A stretch of DNA of 64,000 nucleotides from AWTP1-13 sp963797005 (GCA_963797005.1 CAWCOF010000014.1:367067-431066); one strand, 5' to 3'. Positions 35,661 to 46,267 are shown, numbered from the stretch's first letter. Numbers and translations are program-made. The notes: generated from the letters alone by a model not told the origin.

Positions 35661-36368
35661 TCAATTGCCGGCCCGGTCGGCGACCCAGGAACCGGCGGGA
35701 TCCGTACCCCGGCCGCCCTTCAGCCAGGGCCCGAGCTTCTCCGTCACATCGAAGAAGTCTGCGAACGCATAGTGGGGCGTGCCGGAGCTGCGGCACAGGT
35801 CGAGCAGCGTGCCCTTGGCGAAAACCAGGTCGGCCTCGCCGGAGATGCAGAAATCCGAGCGGCCGTCGCCGATGACGACCTTGACGGAGGACGAATAAGG
35901 TTCGGTGAAGGCGCACTTGCAGTTGCCCGCCAGCGCGCGGCAATCGCTGCGCGCTGAGGGAAACGTCACGCGCCAGCGATCTGCCCCGACGGGCTCGAGA
36001 TGATTGGCGAAGAAGGGCACCTCGAGGCCGGCGTTGCGCAGCACCCGCTCGATGACGAAGTCGAACCCGTCTGAGACGATGGTCGCGCCGACGCCATTCT
36101 GCTCGCACTTGCGAACGAAGTCTGCAAATCCGGGATCGATGCGCAGTTGCGAGATGGCGTCGTGGACTTGAGCCGGGGTCGCCCTCAGCAGCGCCACCTG
36201 CCGCGCCATGCATTCGCGGGAGCCGATCCGACCGGCCAGCCACTCCGCCTCGATCTCCTGCCAGGCCGGATCGGCAAAGCGCTCGAGCAGGAAGTCGGTG
36301 ACGTCATACGGAACGATCGTTCCGTCGAAATCGACGAAGGCGTGGCACTTCACACGCGTACTCGACAC
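35661..36368 (-). CDS. HAD-IB family phosphatase (MtnX-like)
   Basis: About 235 residues, starting at GTG 36368 if conservation is the guide (an ATG at 36419 would add 17 unconserved residues). Motif I is FVDFDGTIV, motif II lies around TIVSDGFDF, and motif III/IV is VIGDGRSDFCISGEADLVFAK. The spacing and the GDGRSDxC motif fit the MtnX / phosphoserine phosphatase-like group (HAD subclass IB). It removes phosphate from a small metabolite. It follows the aminotransferase gene upstream in the same direction (about 120 bp apart), but a functional link is not demonstrated. Confidence 0.82.
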   Translation of the reverse strand: MSSTRVKCHAFVDFDGTIVPYDVTDFLLERFADPAWQEIEAEWLAGRIGSRECMARQVALLRATPAQVHDAISQLRIDPGFADFVRKCEQNGVGATIVSDGFDFVIERVLRNAGLEVPFFANHLEPVGADRWRVTFPSARSDCRALAGNCKCAFTEPYSSSVKVVIGDGRSDFCISGEADLVFAKGTLLDLCRSSGTPHYAFADFFDVTEKLGPWLKGGRGTDPAGSWVADRAGN

Positions 36369-36377
36369 GTTTGCAGA

Positions 36378-36679
36378 ACCCGTTGATAGATTTGCCGCAC
36401 GACGGGGCCGTCTGGCCAAGATCGGTGCGCTGTTTAGCTCCCAATGTTGTCAAAGCCAATGAGTTTCATTCACGTTTCCGTCAAAGATGCATCCATCGGT
36501 TGTATCGATGGATGCGCTCCTTACACGCAGGAGTTGGCTTAGCGTCGAAAATCGCTCAACAAAACGCGGTGTTGCAAAGCTGGGTAATCCCTCGTCAACC
36601 GATCGGGACGACACATGGCCGCAGCCCGGAGCGTGCCACTGCGCCGCGAGCGGCGGGCGGGCTGAACACCGTTAGTAAA
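36378..36679. other. Intergenic region of about 300 bp
   Basis: No supported gene. Divergence from genome composition is visible at 36440-36580 (CAATGAGTTTCATTCACG, ATCGATGGATGCGC), and an inverted repeat CATCGGTTG...ATCGATG lies near 36490. The region precedes the phosphatase gene and follows the symporter gene, both minus strand; it presumably includes the phosphatase promoter. Confidence 0.25.
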
Positions 36680-38062
36680 TCAGGCACTAACGCGGTTTTT
36701 CGGGCGCCGTTCGAAAAGTCCGACGGCTGCGTAGGCGGCGAGGCCTGCCAGCAACGCCCACACGTAAGGCGCCTGCACATCGACCGCGTACTTGCCGACC
36801 GCCCATACCGCCGCGCCGGCAATGATGGCTGCATAAGCGCTCAGCGCGTGTCCGAAGTTGGTAAACAGCCCGAACGCCAAGGTTATGAATACGCCGGCGG
36901 TGGCGAAGGCCGAGGCGGTCTCCACGAGATCGGATATGCCCTCGGCGCGCAGCGCCAGGAAATAGGCGAGCAGCCCGAGCACCACCACGCCACCGCGGGC
37001 CGTGGCGACCTTCTGCCCCTCGGTCAGGTCCGGGCGCAGGCGCAGGATGATGTTGTGAGAGACGAGCGAGGCGGCCGCCAGCAACGCCGAGTCGACCGTC
37101 GACAGGATGGCCGAGATCAGCGCGCCGGCGAACATCACATAGAAGAACGACGGCAGGTACTTCTGCGCCAGGGTCGGCACGATCTGCTCGGGTTCTCCGA
37201 GGTTGGGCACCAGCTGGGAGCCAACGAGCCCGAAGTAGACCGGAATGAGGGCAACCACCAGATAGCCCAGGCCGCCCAGGTTGGTCGCCATGCGTGCGAC
37301 GTCGACCGACCTGCAGGCAAGGATGCGCGAGATCAGCTCGACGGCCACCAGCGAGCCACAGATGGGGATCGCCCACTGCTCGATGAAATCGAGCAGTGGC
37401 TGGTCGTCGCCTATCGGCTTGAAGCGAACCGCTTCGACGGCGGCGAGGCTCTTCATGGGACCGCCCACCTCGATCGTGATGAACACGAACACGGCGACGA
37501 GCCCAACCACGATGGCGATGCCCTGGATGAAGTCGGAGTAGACGTCGGCGAGCAGGCCGCCCACCGCCGTATAGAGAATGACCATGGCCGCCGCCAAGGT
37601 GATGGAGAGGGTCACGTCGAGGCCGGTAGTTGCGCCCATGATCTGGCCGAAGCCGCGGACCTGAGCCGCGGCCCAGAGCACCGAGCCCGGCACGAGAAAG
37701 ATGACGGTCAGCCGCTCCACGCCCGGCGAGAAGCGCTCGCGGAAGAAGTCGCCGAAGGTAGTGAGGCCGCGACGCCAGAGCGGCACGGCAAAGAAGAGCC
37801 CCATGATGATGATGCTCAAGGCGTAGGCGAAGGGCTCGCCCTGGGCGCCGGTCAGCCCGCTTGCGTAGACGCGGCCGGCGGAGCCTAGTACGGTTTCAGC
37901 CCCGAACCATGTCGCGAAGATCGAGAACGCGGCGAGCCCGACGCCGAGCTGGCGTCCACCCAGGATGTAGTCGGCCTCGCTGTTGATGCGCCGCGAGACC
38001 CAGATGGCGACTACGAACTGGACGACGACATAAGCCAGCACTCCGAGCAGAATGCCGTTCAT
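36680..38062 (-). CDS. Sodium:solute symporter family (SSS) transporter
   Basis: A 460-residue polytopic membrane protein with roughly 12-13 helices. Conserved SSS features include the N-terminal GGRQLGVGLAAFSIFATWFGAET (Na+ site region), LWRRGLTTFGDFFRERF, TAVGGLLADVYSDFIQG and SAILSTVDSALLAAASLVSHN. It should bring a small solute (sugar, amino acid, vitamin or carboxylate) into the cell with Na+. The substrate cannot be told from sequence. No adjacent metabolic genes in the same direction give a clue. Confidence 0.92.
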   Translation of the reverse strand: MNGILLGVLAYVVVQFVVAIWVSRRINSEADYILGGRQLGVGLAAFSIFATWFGAETVLGSAGRVYASGLTGAQGEPFAYALSIIIMGLFFAVPLWRRGLTTFGDFFRERFSPGVERLTVIFLVPGSVLWAAAQVRGFGQIMGATTGLDVTLSITLAAAMVILYTAVGGLLADVYSDFIQGIAIVVGLVAVFVFITIEVGGPMKSLAAVEAVRFKPIGDDQPLLDFIEQWAIPICGSLVAVELISRILACRSVDVARMATNLGGLGYLVVALIPVYFGLVGSQLVPNLGEPEQIVPTLAQKYLPSFFYVMFAGALISAILSTVDSALLAAASLVSHNIILRLRPDLTEGQKVATARGGVVVLGLLAYFLALRAEGISDLVETASAFATAGVFITLAFGLFTNFGHALSAYAAIIAGAAVWAVGKYAVDVQAPYVWALLAGLAAYAAVGLFERRPKNRVSA

Positions 38063-38287
38063 TTCAGCTCAGCCCCCCGTCCCCTATGCCCTTTGCCCCG
38101 GCGAGCCCGTGTTTAGTGTTCTGCGGTGGCGGCGGTCAACAACGACCTACAACTTCTAGCCGCATTACTTTTCAGGCAGCTTTCATCGCGGATGGCGAGG
38201 GTCGCCCTATTTCTTCCCCTGCTCTAAAGTTACCGTCGTTCACCCATCTGGTGACGCGTAGATCGCCGGAGAAAATTCGAGGCCGAG

Positions 38288-40141
38288 TTGAGCACGTCCG
38301 TCAGCCCAGCCCTCCACTGCTCCCGGTCCGTCGTCTCCCTCGTGACGGCGGTAGCCTTTGCCATCGCGCAGATTCCCTCCGTGTACGCTGCGTCCCCCAT
38401 GACGCGGGCTGAGTACGAAGCCTGCCAGGCCCGCGACGAGCAGGGCTTTCGTTCCGCCATCCAAGCCCTCACCCAGCGCGGTCTCGAGAACGGCCTTGGC
38501 AACATCGACTACAAGGCGATTGTCGGCGATGAGTGGCGGCGCGGAAACGTCGGTGAGGTGATCGACCGGCAGGTAGACCAAGCGATTGCCGAGGTGCGCG
38601 AGGAATCGAGCTGGATCGACCTGTGGCAGACGCTCGCCTCCAACGACAAGGCAAAGGAGATCGCCAACACCGCCGCCGAGCGCGTCTATCGGTCGGAACC
38701 AATCAAGACGGCCATCGCCGGCATAGCAACAGGTGTGGCCAAGGAGATCGGCAAGCGCATCGAGCTCGCCACGATCGATACCGGCGGCCCGGCCGCCGAA
38801 TGCATGCGCCTCTTCGTGGGTGGGCGCTACGGGACGACGATTGCGGGCATCGTCGCCACTGGTGCGGGCAAGGAATACAGCATCGATCCTGCCAAGGGTG
38901 GCGTGCAGGTTTCTACCGGCGAGGTCCTATTGGAAAGCACCGGGGGCATTGCCGGTGCCGTCGTGCTGGTCGTGCGCCGCCAGATTTCCAACATGGCCTC
39001 GCGCCTGGGCCAACGCCTCGTGGGCTCTGTGCTCGGGCGACTGGTCGCTGTCGTCGCGGGCGGTATTGGTCTTGCCCTCATCGCCAAGGACGTCTGGGAT
39101 TTCCGCTACGGTGTGCTGCCGATCGTCGCCTCCGAGATGAAGTCGAAAGAGACCAAGGAGAAGGTGCGCGAGGAGATCGCAAAATCGATTTCCGAGCACA
39201 CCCAGGATAGCGTCAAGGCCATTGCCGAGAAGACCGCGGACCGGGTGGTGGAGATCTGGCTCGCGTTCCGCCGCGCGCATGCCAAGGTGGTCGAGCTTGC
39301 TGGCCGGCAGGAGGCCTTCAAACATTTTCTCGACACCGTCAATGCCGCCGACCTGGCAAAGCTCGATGAGATCGTCGGCATCGTGCTGGCGAGCGAAGGC
39401 GAGGCGGGTGTGGTCAAGCGGCTCGAGGACGGCACGCTGCATCGTGCGGTGAGCGCGCTTCCTCCCGGTGCGATCGAGATCGCTCGCGAGGACCGATCCC
39501 TGGAGACGGCGCTGAAATGGGAGGCAATTGCGGGAGCGAATCTTCCCAAGGTTGTCGAATACGAGATCTACCGCCGTGCCAAGCCCGACAGCTTCACCAA
39601 GGCGAGCCTGAATCGTCTCCTCGGTCTGCAGGACAAGCTGGCGATCACCCGGCTCGCGGCTCTCTCGCCGGCAGCGCGCGTGCCGCTGTTCGAGCTCGAC
39701 ACGAGCGAGCTCAGAGCCCTGGCGCGATCGCTCAGCGACAGTGAACTCGACAGCCTGTCGCGCTACCTCACCGGCCTCGACAAAGGTCCCGCCCAACGCG
39801 TGTTGCATGCCGTCGCGCAGACGCCCTCGCGCATGGCGGAGCTGGCCAAGCCGGGCGTGCAGGGCGCGATCCTGGCGAGCCACGACCAAGCAGCGGCCGT
39901 GGGCATGATGCTGCAGGCGAGCAGCCTGCCCGACGTGAGCCTGCTGCTGGACCACACGCGGCTGGTGCTCGATGGCCGGGTGAGCCCGTGGCTGCTGTGG
40001 GCGAAGCATCCACTGGCGGTTGTCGTGTCGGTCGTTGCCCTGCTCGTGCTGCTGCTGCTCCTGAGGCGCCTGCTGTTCGGTACCCGTCCGAAGATCGTCG
40101 TGCAGCACGCGGCCGGTGATCGCGGGCGGGGCCGCTCCTGA
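38288..40141 (+). CDS. Uncharacterised 617-residue exported membrane protein
   Basis: Not recognised as a known family. Residues 1-35 are a signal peptide (VVSLVTAVAFAIAQIPSVYA). A central hydrophobic pair of segments lies near 215-265 (GGIAGAVVLVVRRQ and LGRLVAVVAGGIGLALIAKD), followed by charged helices with coiled-coil character (KETKEKVREEIAKSISEHTQD). The C-terminal half has repeated helical blocks (LNRLLGLQDKL, ELRALARSLSDSELDSLSRY, LHAVAQTPSRMAELAKPG). A final membrane helix near 575-597 (LAVVVSVVALLVLLLLLRRL) is followed by a basic tail. It overlaps the next gene (YbjQ) through TGATG and is certainly co-translated with it. Function unknown. Confidence 0.75.
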   Translation: MSTSVSPALHCSRSVVSLVTAVAFAIAQIPSVYAASPMTRAEYEACQARDEQGFRSAIQALTQRGLENGLGNIDYKAIVGDEWRRGNVGEVIDRQVDQAIAEVREESSWIDLWQTLASNDKAKEIANTAAERVYRSEPIKTAIAGIATGVAKEIGKRIELATIDTGGPAAECMRLFVGGRYGTTIAGIVATGAGKEYSIDPAKGGVQVSTGEVLLESTGGIAGAVVLVVRRQISNMASRLGQRLVGSVLGRLVAVVAGGIGLALIAKDVWDFRYGVLPIVASEMKSKETKEKVREEIAKSISEHTQDSVKAIAEKTADRVVEIWLAFRRAHAKVVELAGRQEAFKHFLDTVNAADLAKLDEIVGIVLASEGEAGVVKRLEDGTLHRAVSALPPGAIEIAREDRSLETALKWEAIAGANLPKVVEYEIYRRAKPDSFTKASLNRLLGLQDKLAITRLAALSPAARVPLFELDTSELRALARSLSDSELDSLSRYLTGLDKGPAQRVLHAVAQTPSRMAELAKPGVQGAILASHDQAAAVGMMLQASSLPDVSLLLDHTRLVLDGRVSPWLLWAKHPLAVVVSVVALLVLLLLLRRLLFGTRPKIVVQHAAGDRGRGRS

Positions 40142-40464
40142 TGCAGCTGCTGACCACCGAAACGGCGGGAGAGCGTCCAATCGAGCGGGGCGAGATCGTC
40201 TATGCAGTTGCCATCGCCGGCGCCAACATTCTCCGGGACATACGCGAGGCGGTCGTGAATACGATTGGCGGCCACATGACCAAGTACGAGGCTTTGCTGG
40301 ATAAAACCATTGCGCGGGCGCTCGATCAGCTGGCGGAGCGGGCGCGGGCGCAGGGCTATGACGGGGTCGTGGGTGTGCGGCTTTCGCACCCGTATATCAC
40401 CAGCGGGGCCATCGAGGTGGTGGCGACCGGAACCGGGTTCAGATACGCCGATCGGCCTGCCTAA
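40141..40464 (+). CDS. YbjQ/DUF74 family protein
   Basis: A 107-residue protein with the fold's pattern: the opening MQLLTTETAGERP, then GEIVYAVAIAGANILRDIRE, KYEALLDKTIARALDQLAERARAQGYDGVVGVRLS, and AIEVVATGTGFRYA. YbjQ proteins form symmetric oligomers and carry the label heavy-metal-binding, although a physiological role has not been shown. It overlaps the 617-residue membrane protein gene by one base, so whatever that protein does, this one is made with it. Confidence 0.8.
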   Translation: MQLLTTETAGERPIERGEIVYAVAIAGANILRDIREAVVNTIGGHMTKYEALLDKTIARALDQLAERARAQGYDGVVGVRLSHPYITSGAIEVVATGTGFRYADRPA

Positions 40465-40604
40465 GTCCGTCCCCGCGGCATTGCGGCGCCGGCACTGCCA
40501 CCGCAGACAAGGACTGCTATGATTTTGCCCGAGTCGCGGCTGCACGGCGGGCTCGGTATGGCTTGACCTCTCCCACGAGGGGCAAGGAACGGGAGGCGAT
40601 CCGA

Positions 40605-40787
40605 ATGGCTCTGAAGGCACCGGGAATCCTGGTTTTTCTGCTCTCCATTGTTCTGGCGCTGGCTGTGTTGTTTGCGCGCTACTTCGGCGCAACGGTGCCG
40701 TTCCTGACTGGGGATGCCACGCAGTTCTATGGCATGATGGCGGCCTACATCATTCTCGTCCTCGGCTGCATCATGCGCGGATTGTAA
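40605..40787 (+). CDS. Small two-helix membrane protein
   Basis: A 60-residue protein starting MALKAPGILVFLLSIVLALA, with one helix in residues 7-25 and a second in 41-57 (YGMMAAYIILVLGCIMRGL). A short polar turn RYFGATVPFLTGDATQ separates them. Proteins of this size and shape are conserved in Hyphomicrobiales but unnamed. The ATG at 40605 is chosen because GGGAGGCG precedes it and the longer in-frame upstream extension is hydrophilic. No function can be given. Confidence 0.6.
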   Translation: MALKAPGILVFLLSIVLALAVLFARYFGATVPFLTGDATQFYGMMAAYIILVLGCIMRGL

Positions 40788-40870
40788 GGGTACGAGGCGG
40801 GCTCCCGCGCCCCGGCGGCACGATACCGATAGCCAGCTCCAAAGCGTGACCGGCCGGCAGGCCCTATCGC

Positions 40871-41524
40871 CTATGCCGGCTCTTTGTCGCGTTTGGCCCA
40901 CACCTCCTTGAAGGCCGGGCGCGCGTGGGCTGCGGCAAGCCATGCCTTCACCCGAGGTGCGGCCTCGAACAGTTCCGGCGCCGCCATTGCGTAGCGCACG
41001 ACCTCCGCCACGTTGATGTCCGCCACCGTGAAGCGCCCGCCGACCATGAACCCGGTCGCCGCCAACGCTTCGTCGAGCACGGCGAACGGTGCTTGCACGG
41101 CCGCGATGGAGGCTTGCGCTATCTTGGGGTCGCGCTCGGCCGGCGGTTTGCCGACACGGTGATTGAGGATCGCGAGTGCATGCGTCTCGACCTCGGTTGC
41201 CGCCCACAGCGACCACATCGTCATCAGTCCGTCCTCGGCAACACTGGCGGGCGCCAATGGTCCGCCGTGCTTCTTGGCGAGGTAGAGGTTGATGGCCAGC
41301 GACTCGTGCAGCACGAGCCCGTCGTCGTCGATCGACGGGACGTGCCCGTTCGGGTTGATCTTCAAGAACTCGGGCGAGCGCGTGTGCAGGGTCGTCTTGG
41401 CGGCTTCCGGGGTCAGCCGATAGAGCTGCATCACCGGTACCTGCTTGAAGGGGATGCCAAGCTCGGTGGCGAGCCAGATGTTGCGCAAGGCACGCGAGCG
41501 ATAGACGCCGTAAATGGTCAGCAT
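40871..41524 (-). CDS. Glutathione S-transferase family protein
   Basis: A 217-residue protein: N-terminal thioredoxin-like domain MLTIYGVYRSRALRNIWLATELG and LKINPNGHVPSIDDDGLVLHESLAINLYLAKK, with the glutathione-binding VPSIDDDG and ES pair, then an all-helical C-terminal domain with VGGRFTVADINVAEVVRYA. It conjugates or reduces small electrophiles with glutathione. The start at 41524 fits the domain; the frame is open further upstream into a repeat element at 41594-41675. Confidence 0.88.
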   Translation of the reverse strand: MLTIYGVYRSRALRNIWLATELGIPFKQVPVMQLYRLTPEAAKTTLHTRSPEFLKINPNGHVPSIDDDGLVLHESLAINLYLAKKHGGPLAPASVAEDGLMTMWSLWAATEVETHALAILNHRVGKPPAERDPKIAQASIAAVQAPFAVLDEALAATGFMVGGRFTVADINVAEVVRYAMAAPELFEAAPRVKAWLAAAHARPAFKEVWAKRDKEPA

Positions 41525-41593
41525 GGCGGGAGCCCCGAATGGTTTTCGCGGGCATGATTTCGCACGAAGAGGCGCCCTTTGGAAGACCATTGC

Positions 41594-41675
41594 GTCATCT
41601 CCGCGAAGGCGGAGATCCACGCAAGCTGATTTGACTGTGGCCACTTGCGTGGATGCCCACCTGCGTGGGCATGAC
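41594..41675. repeat. Family D composite palindrome
   Basis: GTCAT, then hairpin TCTCCGC-GAAG-GCGGAGA (41598-41615), ATCCACGCAAG, an 18 bp spacer, CTTGCGTGGAT, and hairpin ATGCCCAC-CTGC-GTGGGCAT (41653-41672), then GAC. The outer arms GTCAT/ATGAC and ATCCACGCAAG/CTTGCGTGGAT make the whole element symmetric. Repeats of the type GTCATCCCCGCGAAGGCGGGGATCC are widespread between alphaproteobacterial genes. This one ends a few bases from the phaZ stop codon. Confidence 0.8.
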
Positions 41676-41678
41676 GTT

Positions 41679-42894
41679 CTACTCGCTCGCCAGGATCATG
41701 TTGCGCACCATCGGGTAGACCTGCTCCTCCCAGCGCTTGCCCGAGAAGACGCCGTAGTGGCCGACGCCCGCCTGCATATGGTGGCGCTTCATGTAGGGTC
41801 TGAGACCCGAGCAGAGGTCGTGGGCGGCCGACGTCTGGCCCAGCGCGCAGATGTCGTCGCGCTCGCCTTCCACGGTGAGCAGCGCGGTGCGGCGGATGGC
41901 CTTGGGCTCGACCGGCGCGCCGCGGAAGGTGAGTTCCCCGGTGGCAAGCCGCGCTTCCTGGAACACCCACTGCACCGTCTCCAGGTAGAACTCGGCGGCG
42001 AGGTCCAGCACGGCGAAGTACTCGTCGTAGAACGCCTTGGTGACCATCGCCTTCTCGATATTGCCGTTGGCCAGGTTCTCGTAGAGGTCGATGTGCGCCT
42101 TGCGATGGCGCTCCAGGTTCATGGACATGAAGGCGGAGAGCTGGACGAAGCCGGGGTAGACGCTGCGGCCGCCCCCGCCGAAGCGCATCGGCACCGTGGC
42201 GATCAGGTTGCGCTCGAACCACTCGATCGGGTGGCTCATCGCCAATTCGTTCACCTTGGTGGGGTTGACGCGCGTGTCGATCGGCCCCGCCATCAGCGTG
42301 ATGCTGCGCGGCTGTGCCGGGCTCCGGCTCTGGGCCATGACGGCGGTGGCGGCCAGCACCTGCACGCACGGCTGGCACACGGCGACGACGTGCGTCCCGC
42401 TGCCCAGCACCTCGAGCCAGCGGACCAGGTGCGCGACGTAGTCATCGAAGCCGAAGCGGCCATGCTCGGTGCCGACATCGCGGGCATTGTGCCAATCCGT
42501 TATGCAGACATCGTGCTCGGGCAGCATCGTCCGGACCAGGCTGCGCAGAAGTGTGGCAAAATGCCCGGATAGGGGCGCCACGACCATCACCTTGGGTTGC
42601 GCCAAGCTCGATATCCTTGCGAAAGCGCAGCAGCGTGCCGAAGGGGGTCGTGTCGACCGGCTCCTCGGTCACCGCCACCTCCCGGTTGCCGACCTGCACG
42701 GCTTCGATTCCGTAAGGTGGACGCACATGCGTCAGGCCGGCGCGGGCGATAAGCTCGTAGGCCGCCGTCACGTTCCGCAGCATCTTCAGCTCTTGCACGG
42801 CGGCCAATGGCCCCAGCGCATCGAGACCGGCGCGGGCGAAGTTGCGCACCGGCTCCATGATGTCGGCGTGCGTCTGGTAGGCGAGATAGAGCAT
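41679..42894 (-). pseudogene. phaZ: Intracellular polyhydroxyalkanoate depolymerase, frameshifted
   Basis: The N-terminal frame reads MLYLAYQTHADIMEPVRNFA to LLRFRKDIEL and then leaves the family. In another frame it resumes AQPKVMVVAPLSGHFATLLR, with HDVCITDWHNARDV, VVAVCQPCVQVLAATAVMA (the Cys nucleophile elbow of this lipase-like family), LMAGPIDTRVNPT and a C-terminal GVGHYGVFSGKRWEEQ with the catalytic His. One extra G near 42602 accounts for the break; joined, the protein is about 405 residues, the normal PhaZ size. It mobilises intracellular poly(3-hydroxybutyrate), consistent with phaR and phaA further on. Confidence 0.85.
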
Positions 42895-43020
42895 CTGTGT
42901 GGTGGAGCCTGCGCCGGTGCGCTAGCGCTGGAACGAAAGTTGCACGACCAGAGGGAGCGATTGCCGCACCCATTCGGACCGGCGATGCAACTTTCGCACC
43001 ATCAGCGAGGCACGCCAGCC

Positions 43021-43674
43021 ATGGCCAAGGCCACCCTCACCATCAGCAGCAAGAACTATTCGTCCTGGTGCCTCAGGGGCTGGCTGCTGTGTCAACTCGC
43101 CGGGCTCGAGTTCGAGGAGGAGACCGTTTCGCTGGACGACCCTGCCGCGCGGGCCGAGCTGCTGCTGCTGTCGCCTTCGTTCCTGGTGCCGTGCCTGACC
43201 CACGACGGCGTCAAGGTGTGGGACACGCTGGCGATTGGCGAGTACCTGGCGGAGTGGAACCCATCGGCCGGGCTGCTGCCGACCGAGCGCGCGGCGCGCG
43301 CCCACTGCCGCGCCGTCAGCGGCGAGATGCACTCGGGCTTCTACAACCTGCGCTCGGCGCTGCCCATGAACCTCAAAGCTCATCACCCGGGCTTCAAGGT
43401 GTGGGCCGGTGCCCAAGCCGACATCGAGCGGGTTGCGACGATCTGGCGCGAGTGCCTGTCTCGCTACGGCGGCCCCTTCCTGTTCGGCGAGCTCTCCATG
43501 GCGGACGCCATGTACGCACCGGTGTGCACCCGCTTTCTCACCTACGATGTCAAGCTCGACCCGGAATGTAGCAGCTATGCGCGCGCCATCATGAGCTGGC
43601 CGGCGATGGCCCAGTGGGTGGCCGACGCCAAGGCGGAGCCCGCCGAGCTCGAGGAGCTCGACGTCGAGTTCTAA
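43021..43674 (+). CDS. Glutathione S-transferase family protein (second)
   Basis: A 217-residue protein starting MAKATLTISSKNYSSWCLRGWLL, with SSW near the glutathione-binding site, FLVPCLTHDGVKVWDTLAIGEYLAE as the second half of the thioredoxin-like domain, and a helical C-terminal domain with SRYGGPFLFGELSMADAMYAP. It is only distantly similar to the other GST in this window, so they are not a recent duplicate. It is divergent from phaZ; a stretch of about 125 bp separates them and should hold both promoters. Confidence 0.88.
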   Translation: MAKATLTISSKNYSSWCLRGWLLCQLAGLEFEEETVSLDDPAARAELLLLSPSFLVPCLTHDGVKVWDTLAIGEYLAEWNPSAGLLPTERAARAHCRAVSGEMHSGFYNLRSALPMNLKAHHPGFKVWAGAQADIERVATIWRECLSRYGGPFLFGELSMADAMYAPVCTRFLTYDVKLDPECSSYARAIMSWPAMAQWVADAKAEPAELEELDVEF

Positions 43675-43793
43675 CTTTCTCGTGACTTCAAGTATTGCGC
43701 GTGGTTGCCGCGACCTATGCGGTGGGCCGCGTTTGTGGCCGGTCGCCTTCCGTTGTAAGCTTCAAGGAAAAAGCAACAACAGGAGGTTCGCCC

Positions 43794-44855
<1,062 letters not shown>

Positions 44856-44882
44856 AACTTCACCTAAGGAGGAAGCGTCAAC

Positions 44883-46209
44883 ATGACGACGACTTCAGTC
44901 GCCGTACCCTGATGCAGGGCTCGACCGCATTGGCAGCCGCCGGTGCGCTGTCCGGCTCAGGTCTGACCGAATGGGCCAAAGCCTGGGCGCAGGCCGCGCC
45001 ATGGAAGCCAGAGAAGGGCGCCCAAGCTGTCGCTGCTGCGCTGGAAGTATTTCGTGCAGTCGGAGGATGACATGTTCGTCAAACTCATCGATGCCTACAC
45101 CAAGGCGACCGGCGTCAAAGTCAACATCATCCGCGAGTCGTTCGAGGACGTTCCGCCCAAGGCCGCGGTGGCCGCCAACACCGGCACCGGGCCCGACCTG
45201 TTCTGGGGGCTCTATTCGCTGCCCTTCCTGTTCCCGCAGAAGTGCGTCGACGTGACGGACGTCGCCAACTATCTCGGCAAGAAGTACGGCGGCTGGGTGC
45301 CGACCGCGGTCACCTATGGAACGCTCGGCAACAAGTGGATCGACATTCCGATCTCGCTTCGGCGGCAACATGCTGAATTATCGCAACTCGGCGCTGAAAA
45401 AGGCCGGCATGTCGAAGTTCCCCGCCGACCACCGACGGATTCCTCGAATTCTGCCAAGGCGACCAAGAAGAACGGCCAGCCCGGCGGCTATGGCTCTGGG
45501 CCATGCCACGGGTGACGGCAACACCTGGGTGCATTGGTGCCTGTGGGCGTTCGGAGGCAACCCGTCGATGAGAAGGACAAGGTCGTCATCAACTCGCCGG
45601 AGACGGTGAAAGCGCTCGAGTACTGCCAAGCAGCTCTACGACAACTTCATTCCGGGCACTGCTTCCTGGAACGACTCCTTCAACAACAAGGCGTTCCTGG
45701 CGGGCGAGATCGGATGGACCAACAATGGCATCTCGATCTACGTGGCGGCGAAGGAAGATCCCACCAAGAAGGAGATCGCCGAGGACACGGATCACGCGCT
45801 GTGGCCGGTCGGGCCGGTGGGCAAGCCGACCGAGTTCCACGTCTGCTTCCCGATGCTGGCCATGACCCACACCAAGTATCCGCAGGCCTGCAAGGCGCTG
45901 ATGGCGTTCCTGCTGGAGGCGGATCAGTACAAGAAGTGGCTCGAGGCATCGCAGGCCTATCTGACGCATCCGCTCAACGCCTACGACAAGAACCCGATCT
46001 GGACGGCGGATCCCAAGAACACGATCTTCGGCGAGGCGGCCAAACGGACGCTGACCGTCGGCGGCAAGGGGTCGGTGGGCGAGAAGGCGGCGGCGGCGCT
46101 CGCCGATTTCATCGTGCTCGACATGTTCGCCAATGCCTGTACGGGCCGCGAGGATCCCAAGGGCGCCATCAAGATCGCCGAGCGGCAGGCGAAGCGGATT
46201 TATCGCTAG
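44883..46209 (+). pseudogene. ABC sugar-binding protein with twin-arginine signal, several frameshifts
   Basis: Stitched across frames: an N-terminus with SRRTLMQGSTALAAAGAL (a twin-arginine signal), then LLRWKYFVQSEDDMFVKLID, KVNIIRESFEDVPPKAAVA, GPDLFWGLYSLPFLFPQ, VTDVANYLGKKYGGW, CLWAFGGNP, TASWNDSFNNKAFLAGEIGW and FHVCFPMLAMTHTKYPQACK. This is an extracytoplasmic substrate-binding protein of family 1 (about 440 residues). Frame changes are needed near 44890, 45015, 45357, 45425, 45480-45565 and 45620. All other positions are undamaged, and no in-frame nonsense codons appear, so assembly errors are likely. It would be exported folded by Tat. Confidence 0.82.
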
Positions 46210-46219
46210 GCGCAATATC

Positions 46220-46245
46220 GGGGGCGGCACTCAATCGCCGCCCCC
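46220..46245 (+). terminator. Stem-loop between binding-protein and permease genes
   Basis: GGGGGCGGC (46220-46228) and GCCGCCCCC (46237-46245) make a perfect 9 bp stem with an 8-base loop, followed by ATCTT. Stem-loops at this place in sugar ABC operons commonly raise the amount of binding protein over permease, by partial termination or by protecting the upstream mRNA. Start codon of the first permease is 22 bp further on, after CACAAGAGGC. Confidence 0.65.
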
Positions 46246-46267
46246 ATCTTCACAAGAGGCATGACAG

